Assembly (NCBI GenBank): GCA_017880775.1
Contig: JADGRQ010000008.1
Location: forward strand, 1-64,000
Direction of reading: 5' to 3'
Source of the DNA: Burkholderiales bacterium
Lineage (GTDB): Bacteria > Pseudomonadota > Gammaproteobacteria > Burkholderiales > SG8-39
DNA length: 64,000 nucleotides
Positions within the stretch are counted from its first letter, which is position 1. Every line of letters begins with the position of its first letter. The notes under the pieces were generated by a model. The model was given only the letters and a program-made list of their open reading frames with translations. It searched no databases and was not told the origin of the DNA. Shown in pieces: positions 18,597-27,548 of this stretch. A program made the translations under genes and the position numbers.

Positions 18597-18977
18597 ATGG
18601 CACGGATACTTCAGATCGACGACGCCGAGCGCTGGGTTGTGGAGTCCACGCTGCGGGAACGCTACGCGCATCGCGTGGCGACTCAGCTCGCGGACACCGA
18701 ACTGCGCCTGCAGCCCGGCGACGAAGCCCTTACCGCCTGCCCGACGCTCTACTGGGAGGAGCGCGGCGCGGCGTTCGTCGTCGTGAAAGTGGCAGACGGC
18801 CGCTGGCGCGCGATGTTCTTCTACCCTGAGGACGCGATCGAGGAGCAGTTCGGCGCAGGCAACGCCGAGTACGACGACCTGCTCGATTGCGTCACATCAG
18901 TGCTGCGCTCGCAGGCCGACCACGAGAAGGAGCGCCTCGGCGCGCAGTCGGGCAAGACCGGGGGCGATCTCGGATGA
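18597..18977 (+). CDS. Conserved-looking small protein after cbbO, function unknown
   Basis: A 126-residue soluble protein with no recognised domain. It is acidic, has a central alternating hydrophobic part (AFVVVKVADGRWRAMFFYP) and ends in a hydrophilic tail. It starts 21 bases after cbbO and its stop overlaps the next start as ATGA, so it is likely part of the cbbQO transcript. Codon use is like the neighbours. A role with the activase is inferred from position only. Confidence 0.6.
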   Translation: MARILQIDDAERWVVESTLRERYAHRVATQLADTELRLQPGDEALTACPTLYWEERGAAFVVVKVADGRWRAMFFYPEDAIEEQFGAGNAEYDDLLDCVTSVLRSQADHEKERLGAQSGKTGGDLG

Positions 18978-19177
18978 CGCTCGAACGCGCCCGGCAGCTC
19001 CTGAAAGTGCAGGCCGGCTTCGGCGGGTTCTACAATGCCAACGGCTCGAAGCTGATCCTCGCGGAGGTGTCGCGCGAGCACGGGCAGGCCGCGGTGGACC
19101 AATTGATCCGCGAACTGGAGCTCGAGCGCATTTTCGGCTTCACGCCGGGCACCGTTTTCGACGGCGGCCTGAAATAG
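18974..19177 (+). CDS. Small protein of unknown function
   Basis: A 67-residue protein (starts MTLERARQLL, ends GTVFDGGLK) translated from an ATG that overlaps the previous stop codon. It has one amphipathic helix and a helical middle part. I do not recognise the family. It ends 9 bases before the convergent DsrC-like gene. A short inverted repeat (TAGCG/CGCTA) lies across the junction and could be a weak two-way terminator. Confidence 0.55.
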   Translation: MTLERARQLLKVQAGFGGFYNANGSKLILAEVSREHGQAAVDQLIRELELERIFGFTPGTVFDGGLK

Positions 19178-19186
19178 CGCTCGTCG

Positions 19187-19540
19187 CTAGGACACGCTGC
19201 CGTAGCTGGGGTCGAAAGCGCCGGACGGGGACTTGAGGCCGGCGATGCGGCAGCCCTGCGCGACCGGGCCGCCCGGGAACAGCGTGTACAGGTACTTCAC
19301 GCCGCCCTTGTAGTGGAACTTCTCCTCGAGCGCATCGTGCAGCGCGCGTCGCCTGATCCCTGCGTCCTCGTGCCTCGCGAAATAATCCTGCAGCGCGCGC
19401 AGCGTCTCCCAGTGGTCTTCGCCGAGCTCCAGCCCTTCGTTGCGCGCGATCTCGCGCGCGGCCTCGGGCGTCCAGTCCGCCGGTGCGTGGCGAAACGGCG
19501 CTTGCGCGGCGCCGTTGCTCGATTCCCCTGCCCCGGTCAT
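19187..19540 (-). CDS. DsrC/TusE-family protein with a single C-terminal cysteine
   Basis: A 117-residue DsrC-like sulfur-carrier protein. It has the family core (EDHWETLRAL, KYLYTLFPGGP) and the first conserved cysteine, C97 in QGCRIAGL, but the C-terminal arm ends SYGSVS and lacks the second redox cysteine of true DsrC. It therefore cannot form the intramolecular trisulfide and is more like TusE-type relay proteins. It is very similar to the protein at 28526-28846. The start at 19540 has GGGGGAG upstream. It sits alone at the left edge of the defence island. Confidence 0.85.
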   Translation of the reverse strand: MTGAGESSNGAAQAPFRHAPADWTPEAAREIARNEGLELGEDHWETLRALQDYFARHEDAGIRRRALHDALEEKFHYKGGVKYLYTLFPGGPVAQGCRIAGLKSPSGAFDPSYGSVS

Positions 19541-19694
19541 GGCGAGCTCCCCCAGTGGGGCGGATCCGGGCGAACAGTACACCGCCGGCCGGGCCGTTGT
19601 ACGCGGCCCGGCCAGAACTATCAGCCTGTTCATGGGCGCTCGCAGCGCGCTCGTGGTGGAGAGGGGGGAGTGGTGCCGCGCTAGAATTGCGGCC

Positions 19695-20024
19695 ATGGTT
19701 GCGAGCACTGAAGCGATTCAGGCACAGATCGATGCGCGCCGCGATGAGATCGCGCGGTTGTGCACGCAGTTTTCTGTGCGGCGGCTGGAGCTTTTCGGCT
19801 CTGCGTCGGCGGGCGCGTTCGATCCCGCGCGCAGCGACCTCGACTTCCTCGTCGAGTTCGATTCTGCGCCTGGAATGACGCCATTCGAGCAGTACTTCGG
19901 GCTCAAGGAATCGCTCGAGGCGCTATTCGGCCGCGCATCGGATCTGGTGATGGCCGGCGCGCCGCAGAACCCTTACTTCCTCGGCACCATGAACAAGAGC
20001 CGCCGGCTTTTGTATGCGGCCTGA
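19695..20024 (+). CDS. MNT-type nucleotidyltransferase (antitoxin-like)
   Basis: A 109-residue minimal nucleotidyltransferase. The signature GSxxxGxxxxxSDxDxxVEF is present as GSASAGAFDPARSDLDFLVE at about 37-56, with both catalytic aspartates. MNT proteins pair with HEPN ribonucleases as toxin-antitoxin systems, where the MNT protein AMPylates and silences the HEPN toxin. A TAGAAT box seven bases before the ATG suggests a leaderless message. The HEPN partner directly downstream is broken (see next entry). Confidence 0.85.
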   Translation: MVASTEAIQAQIDARRDEIARLCTQFSVRRLELFGSASAGAFDPARSDLDFLVEFDSAPGMTPFEQYFGLKESLEALFGRASDLVMAGAPQNPYFLGTMNKSRRLLYAA

Positions 20025-20309
20025 CTCGGGCAAGTTCCTCGCGGACATCCGCGAGGCCGGCCAGAATGTCATCGAGATCACTTCGGGCAAGCAGCTTGCG
20101 GATTACCTCGCGGACAAAGTTCTCAGGCTCGCTGTCATGATACGGCGGCGAAGATCACGGATTTCGCGAGAATCATCGCGTTCCGGAACATCCTGATCCG
20201 CGGCTACAGCCTGTTGAAACACGACCTCGTGTGGAGCGTGGTGCAGCACCAGCTCCCAAAGCTGATTCGCGAGGTCGACGCTCTGATGGCTGGCGGCCGT
20301 CCGGGCTGA
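20014..20309 (+). pseudogene. Broken HEPN-domain toxin partner of MNT
   Basis: The frame opens at 20014, overlapping the MNT stop, and reads MRPDSGKFLADI... like a HEPN protein up to LRLAV near 20138, then meets an early stop at 20196. From about 20150 another frame continues the HEPN fold (DFARIIAFRNILIRGY... to the TGA at 20307-20309). A middle part of the domain is missing between the two blocks, so this is an internal deletion plus frameshift. The catalytic RNxxxH motif reads RNILIR: the essential histidine is replaced by arginine. The toxin should be inactive. Confidence 0.8.
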
Positions 20310-20457
20310 CCCGGGGGCCAAGGATGGCCGCTCATCGCCTGAGCCACGCCTCTCCTCAGGCTTTCGGACAAGGGGCTCACTGAGCCCGATTTCCCCGGTT
20401 TTCCTTGCGGCGCCATGGGGCGATGGGTATTGTCCCTGTACAAGGGGAGACGCAGGG

Positions 20458-23256
20458 GTGACCAAGCCGGAAGAACAGGCGCGCGCCGAAATCGACCGGC
20501 TGCTTAGCGCGGCCGGCTGGGCGGTGCAGGCTGTGAGGGACTCCGATCTCCACGCCGCGCACGGCGTCGCGATACGCGAATTTCCGTTGAAGGACGGCTT
20601 CGGATTTGCGGATTACCTGCTCTATGTTGACGCCAAGGCAGCAGGCGTAATCGAAGCGAAGAAAGTAGGCGCTACGCTCACCGGAGTCGAGATGCAGTCC
20701 GGGCGCTATGCCAAGGGATTGCCTGACTCGCTTCCGGCGTGGCAGCGGCCGCTGCGGTTTGTCTATGAATCGACCGGGACCGAGACCCATTTCACCAACG
20801 GCCTCGACCCCGAGCCGCGCGCCCGCAACGTCTTCGCCTTTCACCGGCCCGAGATGCTGGCCGGCTGGCTCGCCACACCGGCATCGGCCACGGTGCTCGC
20901 CACTGGCGCCGGCACCGCGGCGCGCGCCGCAAACGATGCCGGCGTGTTGCCTGAGACCTTCCTGCATCGCGTTCGCGCGATGCCGGAGCTGATTGCCCAT
21001 TGGGCCGATGGTGGCAGCGAACGCAAGCTCTGGCCCGCCCAGATCACCGCTATCCAGAACCTGGAGAAGTCGCTCGCCGTCAACAAGCCGCGCGCCTTGA
21101 TTCAAATGGCCACGGGCTCCGGCAAGACCTTTACCGCCATCAGCTTCATCTACCGGCTGATCAAGTTCGCCGGTGCGCGGCGGGTGCTGTTCCTGGTGGA
21201 CCGCGGCAACCTCGGCCGCCAGACCAAGAAAGAGTTCGACCAGTACGTCTCGCCCTATAACAACTTCAAGTTCGGCGAGGAGTACATCGTCCAGCAACTC
21301 ACCTCGAACAATCTCGACAAGACCGCTCGCGTTTGCATCAGCACCATCCAGCGCATGTTCTCGATGCTCAAGGGCCGGGATCTCGCGCCGGAGGATGACG
21401 AGGTTTCCACCGAAGGGCTCGAGTCCCTGTATAAGAGTCCAGAGCCAATCGACTACAACCCCGCCATCCCGATCGAGACCTTCGACATCATCGTCACCGA
21501 CGAAGCGCACCGCTCCATCTACAACCTGTGGCGGCAGGTGCTGGAGTATTTCGATTCCTACCTCATCGGCCTCACCGCCACGCCCAGCAAGCAGACCTTC
21601 GGCTTCTTCAACCAGAATCTGGTGATGGAGTACGGCCACGAGCAGGCGGTGGCCGATGGAGTCAACGTCAACTACGACGTCTACCGTATACGCACGCAGG
21701 TGAGCGAGGCGGGCGGCAAGGTCGAATCCGGCTACTACGTGGACCTGCGCGACAAGTTGACCAGGAAGGTGCGTTGGGAACAACTGGACGAAGAGTTCGC
21801 CTACGACCCCGACCAGCTTGATCGCGCTGTGGTGGCCGTGGACCAGATCCGTACGCTGGTGCGCACCTTCCGCGACAAGCTGTTCACCGAGATCTTCCCC
21901 GGCCGCACCGAGGTGCCCAAGACGCTGATCTTCGCCAAGGACGACAGCCACGCCGAAGACATCGTAAAGATCGTGCGCGAGGAGTTCGCCAAGGGCAACG
22001 AATTCGCGCAGAAAATCACCTACCGCACCACGGGCGAAACGCCCGAGCGGCTGATCGCCGCCTTCCGGAACAGCTACCACCCCCGTATCGCCGTCACTGT
22101 CGACATGATCGCCACCGGGACTGATATCAAGCCGCTGGAAATCGTGATGTTCATGCGCGCGGTCAAGAGCCGCACATTCTTCGAGCAGATGAAGGGCCGT
22201 GGTGTGCGTGTTATCTCGCCCGACGACCTGAAGGGCGTCACGCCCGATGCCAAGGCCAAGGACCACTTCGTGATCGTGGACTGCGTGGGTGTGTGCGAGC
22301 GAGACATGACCGACTCGCGCCCCATGGATCAGAAGAAATCCGTGTCGCTGGAGAAGCTCTTGCAGGCCGTTGCGCTGGGCAACACCGAGCCCGAGGTGCT
22401 CTCATCGGTCGCTGCCCGCCTCGCGCGGCTGGAGAAAGACCTGCCGCAAGCCGACCAGGCCAAGATTGCCCAGGCCGCCGGCGGCGCCACGCTCAAGGAC
22501 CTGGCGCGCGGCATCGTCAACGCGCTGAGCGCCGACATGCCGTTCGAGCAAGCGGCAGCAGCCAAGCAAGCCGCGGTGAAGCCGCTCTACGACCCCAAGC
22601 TACGCGAGCTGATCCTCACGCTCAAAGCGAAGAACGACCAGATCATTGACACCGTCACCCAGGACGCCATCCTCGAAGCCGGTTTCTCCGAAGCCTCCCG
22701 CGAGCGCGCGAAGCAACTCGTCACCACCTTCGAGCAGTTCATCCAGCAGCACAAAGATGAAATCACCGCACTGCAGATCCTCTACAACCGCCCAACCAAA
22801 GCGCCGCTGAAGTTTGAAGACCTGAAGGCGCTGGCCGACACGCTGCAGGCCCCGCCGCACCTGTGGACCGAAAGCCAGCTCTGGCAGGCCTACGCCGCGC
22901 TGGACAAATCCAAGGTCAGGGGCGCGAGTGCCAAGCGCATCCTTACCGACCTCGTCTCGCTGGTGCGCTATGCGATGCACCAGGAAAACGAGCTGGTGCC
23001 GTACCCCGAGCGCGTTGCGGCCAACTTCAAGGCGTGGATGGCTCAACAGCAGGCTGCTGGCAAGGTTTTCACGGATGAGCAGCGGTGGTGGCTGGAGAAG
23101 ATGGCCGAGCACATCGCTTCGAACCTCGGCATCGCGGCAGAGGATTTTGAATCTGTGCCGTTCAATCAGCGCGGTGGGCTGGGTAAGGTGCATCAGATAT
23201 TCGGCGTGGAACTGCCGCAGGTGATTGAGGCGCTAAACAAGGAGTTGGCGGCGTGA
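20458..23256 (+). CDS. hsdR: Type I restriction enzyme R subunit
   Basis: HsdR is the ATP-driven translocase and nuclease of type I restriction systems. The 932-residue protein starts at GTG. The N-terminal nuclease domain shows the D...EAK pattern (GFADYLLYV, VIEAKK at about 61-66). The SF2 helicase core has Walker A MATGSGKT at about 216-223 and the DEAH-type box TDEAHRS near 344. The C-terminal part resembles the EcoEI R C-terminal domain. hsdS overlaps it by 4 bases. The broken HEPN pseudogene and a 148-base spacer with no gene lie upstream. Confidence 0.94.
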   Translation: MTKPEEQARAEIDRLLSAAGWAVQAVRDSDLHAAHGVAIREFPLKDGFGFADYLLYVDAKAAGVIEAKKVGATLTGVEMQSGRYAKGLPDSLPAWQRPLRFVYESTGTETHFTNGLDPEPRARNVFAFHRPEMLAGWLATPASATVLATGAGTAARAANDAGVLPETFLHRVRAMPELIAHWADGGSERKLWPAQITAIQNLEKSLAVNKPRALIQMATGSGKTFTAISFIYRLIKFAGARRVLFLVDRGNLGRQTKKEFDQYVSPYNNFKFGEEYIVQQLTSNNLDKTARVCISTIQRMFSMLKGRDLAPEDDEVSTEGLESLYKSPEPIDYNPAIPIETFDIIVTDEAHRSIYNLWRQVLEYFDSYLIGLTATPSKQTFGFFNQNLVMEYGHEQAVADGVNVNYDVYRIRTQVSEAGGKVESGYYVDLRDKLTRKVRWEQLDEEFAYDPDQLDRAVVAVDQIRTLVRTFRDKLFTEIFPGRTEVPKTLIFAKDDSHAEDIVKIVREEFAKGNEFAQKITYRTTGETPERLIAAFRNSYHPRIAVTVDMIATGTDIKPLEIVMFMRAVKSRTFFEQMKGRGVRVISPDDLKGVTPDAKAKDHFVIVDCVGVCERDMTDSRPMDQKKSVSLEKLLQAVALGNTEPEVLSSVAARLARLEKDLPQADQAKIAQAAGGATLKDLARGIVNALSADMPFEQAAAAKQAAVKPLYDPKLRELILTLKAKNDQIIDTVTQDAILEAGFSEASRERAKQLVTTFEQFIQQHKDEITALQILYNRPTKAPLKFEDLKALADTLQAPPHLWTESQLWQAYAALDKSKVRGASAKRILTDLVSLVRYAMHQENELVPYPERVAANFKAWMAQQQAAGKVFTDEQRWWLEKMAEHIASNLGIAAEDFESVPFNQRGGLGKVHQIFGVELPQVIEALNKELAA

Positions 23257-24590
23257 TTACTCTCGGCGAATTGACCGAGCCGAAGATCGAGCAATCCGGG
23301 CCGCCCGCCAGCGGCGAGTTCGTTTACGTAGACATCAGCAGCGTCGACAACCAAGCAAAGCGCATCGTCGAGCCGAAGCAGTTGGCAGCAAGCGCTGCGC
23401 CAAGCCGAGCGCGACAGCGCTTGCGCGCCGGCGACGTGCTCGTTTCGATGACGCGCCCGAATCTGAACGCTGTCGCACTTGTCCCACCCGAACTTGATGG
23501 CGCTATTGGTTCGACTGGATTTCACGTGCTCCGCGGACGTGAAGGCGTCTTGCCGCAGTGGCTTTACTACGGTGTACAGACGCGCGACTTCGTTGGCTCT
23601 ATGTCTGAGCTTGTTCAGGGCGCGCTATACCCCGCCGTACGTCCGAAAGACATTCGTACTTTCGAGTTCGACGTACCGCCGTTGGACGACCAGCGCCGCA
23701 TCGTCGCCGAAATCGAAAAACAGGTCTCCCGTCTCGACGAAGCCGTCGCCAACCTCAAGCGAGTCAAGGCCAACCTCAAGCGCTACAAGGCTGCCCTCCT
23801 CAAAGCCGCCGTTGAAGGCCGCCTCGTCCCCACCGAAGCCGCACTCGCCCGCCGTGAAGGCCGCGGCTACGACACCGGTGCGCAACTGCTGCAGCACATC
23901 CTTCTGGAGCGCAGGCAATCGTTCGCTGGCCGGGCAAGGTACAGGGAGCCGTCCGTTACGGCTCGTGCGAATCCCCCGGATCTGCCCGATGGCTGGGGTT
24001 GGTGCAATGTTGATCAGTTGGCTGACGTGGGAACGGGCGCAACGCCGAAGCGCGACCGGGCCGCCTATTACGACAGCGGCACGATCCCGTGGGTGACGAG
24101 CGCCGCGGTCAACGAATCGTTCGTGGACCGGGCCACCGAGTTCGTCACGCCGCGGGCGCTGGCAGAGACCAATCTGACGCTCTACCCGCCAGGCACCCTT
24201 CTCGTTGCCATGTACGGCGAGGGCAAGACCCGTGGAAAGTGCACCGAGCTGCGAATAGCGGCGACAACCAATCAAGCGCTGGCGGCGCTTCAATCAGTCG
24301 GCGGCGTGAGGGAGTACCTGAGGCTGTTTCTGGAGCACAACTACGAAGAGATGCGCAAAGTCGCCTCAGGTGGCGTGCAGCCGAACCTGAACCTCTCCCT
24401 CGTGCGTTCCGTATGTCTCCCGCTGCCGCCGCTCGCCGAACAACACCGCATCGTCGCCGAAGTCGACCGCCGCGTCTCCTTCGTTCGCGAACTCGAGTCC
24501 GAGGTCGATGCGAACCTGACGCGCACGCAGGCGCTTCGGCGGGTCACCATGAGCCGGGCTTTCACCACAACGCCCGAAGCGGGACAATAG
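23253..24590 (+). CDS. hsdS: Type I restriction-modification specificity subunit
   Basis: HsdS chooses the DNA target. The 445-residue protein has two target-recognition domains (about 1-150 and 230-400), each followed by a helical spacer containing the repeated motif PPL..QRRIVAE / PPLAEQHRIVAEVD. The first domain starts without the leader segment seen in many HsdS proteins, so its N-terminus may be short. It overlaps hsdR by 4 bases. The gene order R-S-...-M is unusual for a type I system. Confidence 0.92.
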   Translation: MITLGELTEPKIEQSGPPASGEFVYVDISSVDNQAKRIVEPKQLAASAAPSRARQRLRAGDVLVSMTRPNLNAVALVPPELDGAIGSTGFHVLRGREGVLPQWLYYGVQTRDFVGSMSELVQGALYPAVRPKDIRTFEFDVPPLDDQRRIVAEIEKQVSRLDEAVANLKRVKANLKRYKAALLKAAVEGRLVPTEAALARREGRGYDTGAQLLQHILLERRQSFAGRARYREPSVTARANPPDLPDGWGWCNVDQLADVGTGATPKRDRAAYYDSGTIPWVTSAAVNESFVDRATEFVTPRALAETNLTLYPPGTLLVAMYGEGKTRGKCTELRIAATTNQALAALQSVGGVREYLRLFLEHNYEEMRKVASGGVQPNLNLSLVRSVCLPLPPLAEQHRIVAEVDRRVSFVRELESEVDANLTRTQALRRVTMSRAFTTTPEAGQ

Positions 24591-24608
24591 CTTCCTAGGA
24601 GGCGCAAC

Positions 24609-25532
24609 ATGGCAAACGACACCACTATCGAGTTGGCTTCACTGCGCTTCGACGGCAAGCGATTCGAAGACCATGCACTCGATGTCGAGTGCACGCAGGA
24701 ACTGGTTGCCTATCGCACGCTCGTCCTCGAATGCGCAAAGGAACTCTGGCGCCGCAAGAATCCCGGCCGAGTGCGCTTGCCGAAAGGATTCGAGGACGGT
24801 TTTCGCCTGCAGTTCGACCGCGTTGACCCCGGCTCGGCCGTCATTCCATTGAGGCGGGTGCGCGAAGTCGCGCAAGGAGAACTTGACCTTGGCGACGAGT
24901 TTGATGAGGCCGCCGCCCTGATTGACTCCGCGATTTGGGCGGCAGACCGGGACGACTTGATGCCGGAACAGCTGCCCGCAAACGTCATCCCGCTGTTTCG
25001 CGAGTTCGGGCGCTCACTGCACCCCGACGAAGTGTTGTTTGTCAGAGCGCGTAACTGCAATCGCGACGCGCCCTACACGGCAAACGCCCGGGCCCGACTG
25101 GCCGAGTGGATCGGACCCACCTACGAGGACACGGTGGATCTCGTGGGGGAAGTACGCATGGCGAATCTCGGGCCTGGTGCCTTCAGGCTCCAGATTGCCG
25201 AAACGGGCGCGCTGGTCGAAGGTCGATTCGACGCAAATCAGGAGGCGCTCGTCCTTGACGCGCTTAAGAATCATCGGAGCGTTCGGCTGCAGGTCCGGGG
25301 CACAGCGGAGTTTTCTACCCGTGACCGGCAGATTAAGCGGCTGACACGGATCGAGTACGTGGCACTCGCACCTAGTGCCGCGGTACCCTTTGACGAGACC
25401 GCAGCGCCGATCTGGGAGCAGTTGGCGAACATCGGCAAGCAGGCTCCCGCGGGCACTTGGGAGTCCGTGCCCGACGACCTGTCGATGCGAATCGATGAGG
25501 TCGTTTACGGCCACGGAGAAAGCGGCCAGTGA
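24609..25532 (+). CDS. Unknown protein coupled to a PIN-domain gene (candidate antitoxin or partner)
   Basis: A 307-residue soluble protein with no domain I can name. The N-terminal part is helical, and the C-terminal part (about 170-260) alternates hydrophobic and charged residues like a small beta domain (VRLQVRGTAEFSTRDRQI). A good Shine-Dalgarno (AGGAGG) precedes the ATG. The stop codon overlaps the GTG start of the PIN-domain gene, so the two are translationally coupled. This arrangement suggests a toxin-antitoxin or nuclease-adaptor pair inside the restriction operon; it is much longer than a usual VapB. Confidence 0.6.
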   Translation: MANDTTIELASLRFDGKRFEDHALDVECTQELVAYRTLVLECAKELWRRKNPGRVRLPKGFEDGFRLQFDRVDPGSAVIPLRRVREVAQGELDLGDEFDEAAALIDSAIWAADRDDLMPEQLPANVIPLFREFGRSLHPDEVLFVRARNCNRDAPYTANARARLAEWIGPTYEDTVDLVGEVRMANLGPGAFRLQIAETGALVEGRFDANQEALVLDALKNHRSVRLQVRGTAEFSTRDRQIKRLTRIEYVALAPSAAVPFDETAAPIWEQLANIGKQAPAGTWESVPDDLSMRIDEVVYGHGESGQ

Positions 25533-25933
25533 AGGTCGTCTTCGCCGATACCGGCTACTGGGAAGCGGTGCTCAATCCGAACGACAAGCTGCACGTCAAG
25601 GCGCAGCAGGTATCCGTGTCGCTCGGCAAGGTGCGGCTGCTCACGACGGAAATGGTGCTCGATGAGCTTCTCGCCGCGCTGGCGAAGGTTCCAGTCCGCC
25701 CTTTCGCGATAAGCGGCGTCCAGGCAATTCGCTCGAACCCGAACGTCGAAGTCATCCCGCAAACGTCGCTACAGTTCTCGGCAGGGTTCGACCTTTACCG
25801 CTCGATGGCCGACAAGGAGTGGAGTCTGACCGACTGCGTGTCGTTCAACGTGATGCGTGAGCGCGGGCTGACCGAAGCGCTTGCTCACGACCGTCATTTC
25901 GAACAGGCAAGTTTCGTTGCCTTGCTTCGGTAG
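25529..25933 (+). CDS. PIN-domain nuclease (VapC-like toxin candidate)
   Basis: A 134-residue PIN domain. The acidic residues expected for metal-dependent RNase activity are in order: D7 in VFADTGYWE, E41 and E46 in TTEMVLDEL, D101 in SLTDCVSF and D120 in LAHDRHF. The GTG start overlaps the previous stop codon. It lies between hsdS and hsdM and could act as an RNase toxin or as a defence effector linked to restriction. Confidence 0.78.
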   Translation: MKVVFADTGYWEAVLNPNDKLHVKAQQVSVSLGKVRLLTTEMVLDELLAALAKVPVRPFAISGVQAIRSNPNVEVIPQTSLQFSAGFDLYRSMADKEWSLTDCVSFNVMRERGLTEALAHDRHFEQASFVALLR

Positions 25934-25949
25934 TGAGCTACCGGATTGC

Positions 25950-26037
25950 CGGGGACTCCCCCCAATTGACTGAGGACTCCCCCCAAGGCTCCCCTCAATT
26001 CGGCTTGGACTCCCCTGAATCGGCCCGGAACTCCCCT
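25950..26037 (+). repeat. Five imperfect direct repeats with a CTCCCC core, upstream of hsdM
   Basis: The core CTCCCC occurs at 25956, 25977, 25989, 26010 and 26031, usually inside GGACTCCCCxxAAT. The spacing is 21, 12, 21 and 21 bases, so four of the five copies lie on one DNA face two helical turns apart. The array ends 18 bases before the hsdM start codon. It looks like a protein-binding iteron array rather than coding DNA. Confidence 0.7.
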
Positions 26038-26054
26038 CATTCCGATTCCAGCCC

Positions 26055-27548
26055 ATGAACTCCGCAACCCTCGTCCAGAAACTGTGGAATTACTGCAACG
26101 TCCTTCGCGACGACGGCATGAGCTATGGCGACTACGTCGAGCAGCTCACGTACCTCCTCTTCCTCAAAATGGCCGATGAGCGTTCGCGACCGCCGTACAA
26201 CCAGCCGAGCCTGATCCCCGCGCAGTACGCCTGGCCCTCGCTGCTCGCCCTCGATGGCGATGAGCTGTTCGACCACTACCGCCACGCACTCGAAGCACTG
26301 GGCGCCGAGAAGGGCACGCTCGCGCTCATCTTCAACAAGGCGCAGAACAAGTTCCAGGACCCGGCCAAGCTGCGGCGCGTGATCGTCGACCTGATCAACG
26401 AGGAAGACTGGTCCTCGATGGGCGCCGACGTGAAGGGCGACGCCTACGAGGGCCTGCTGGAGAAGAACGCGCAGGACACCAAGTCCGGCGCCGGCCAGTA
26501 CTTCACGCCGCGCCCGCTGATCCAGGCGATGGTGGACGCCATCGCCCCCAAGCCCGGCGAGTCGGTCTGCGACCCGGCCTGCGGCACCGGCGGCTTTTTG
26601 TTCACCGCGCACAACTACATCACGCAGCACAACCCGAACCTCACCCGCGACGAGAAGCGCCGCCTCAAGGAGGGCGCCTTCCGCGGCTGGGAGCTGGTGC
26701 AGGCCACCGCGCGCGTGTGCGCGATGAACCTGCTTCTGCACGGTATCGGCTCCGAGAAGAGCGTACCCATCAAGGTGGCCGATGCGCTGGCCGCCGACCC
26801 CGGCGAGCGCTTCGAGGTGGTGCTAGCGAATCCACCGTTCGGGAAGAAGTCGAGCACGATGATCGTCGGAGAGAACGGCAAGGCGACGAGGGAAAAGGAC
26901 ATCATCGAGCGCGACGACTTCTGGGCCACGACCTCCAACAAGCAGCTCAACTTCGTGCAGCACATCAAGACGCTGTTGAAGCCTCATGGCCGCGCCGCCG
27001 TGGTGGTGCCGGACAATGTGCTGTTCGAAGGCGGAGCCGGCGAAACCATCCGCCGCAAGCTCCTGCACGAGTGCGACGTTCACACGCTGCTGCGTTTGCC
27101 CACGGGCCTGTTTTATGCACAAGGCGTGAAGGCGAACGTGGTGTTTTTCGACAAGAAGCCCGCCTCTGAGACCCCGTGGACCAAGAAGCTCTGGATCTAC
27201 GACCTGCGCACCAACAAGCACTTCACGCTGAAGACCAGCCCGATGAAGCGCGAGGATCTGGACGAATTCGTGACGCTTTACAACCCGGCCAACCGGCATG
27301 AGCGGATACCCACCTGGTCGGAAGCAAACCCGGAAGGGCGCTGGCGGCCGTACGACTACGATGCGCTGATCGCCCGGGACAAGGCGAGCCTGGACATCTT
27401 CTGGCTCAAGGACGACAGCCTCGCGGATTCGGACAATCTCCCGCCGCCAGATGTGATCGCGCAGGAGATTGTCGATGATCTGGAGGCGGCACTGGAGCAG
27501 TTCAGGCTGATCGCGGGGGATCTCGGATCAAAGGAGGTTGTTGAATGA
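26055..27548 (+). CDS. hsdM: Type I restriction-modification DNA methyltransferase
   Basis: HsdM methylates adenine N6 in the site chosen by HsdS. The 497-residue protein has the N-terminal helical domain, the SAM motif CDPACGTGGFLF at about 174-185 and the catalytic NPPFG motif near 258. It is the last of the three hsd genes although M is more often first. The 21-base repeat array immediately upstream gives it its own possible control point, which would let methylation be set apart from restriction. Confidence 0.94.
   Translation: MNSATLVQKLWNYCNVLRDDGMSYGDYVEQLTYLLFLKMADERSRPPYNQPSLIPAQYAWPSLLALDGDELFDHYRHALEALGAEKGTLALIFNKAQNKFQDPAKLRRVIVDLINEEDWSSMGADVKGDAYEGLLEKNAQDTKSGAGQYFTPRPLIQAMVDAIAPKPGESVCDPACGTGGFLFTAHNYITQHNPNLTRDEKRRLKEGAFRGWELVQATARVCAMNLLLHGIGSEKSVPIKVADALAADPGERFEVVLANPPFGKKSSTMIVGENGKATREKDIIERDDFWATTSNKQLNFVQHIKTLLKPHGRAAVVVPDNVLFEGGAGETIRRKLLHECDVHTLLRLPTGLFYAQGVKANVVFFDKKPASETPWTKKLWIYDLRTNKHFTLKTSPMKREDLDEFVTLYNPANRHERIPTWSEANPEGRWRPYDYDALIARDKASLDIFWLKDDSLADSDNLPPPDVIAQEIVDDLEAALEQFRLIAGDLGSKEVVE

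Noticed and set aside
20310-20457. Short GC-rich imperfect inverted repeats before hsdR
   Set aside because: Nothing consistent with a known operator or terminator; the stems are short and could be chance in this base composition.
25950-26037. The CTCCCC repeat array as a CRISPR array
   Set aside because: The repeats are short, imperfect and overlap in a 21-base period, with no unique spacers of 30-40 bases and no leader. It is not a CRISPR despite the Cas6-like gene nearby.
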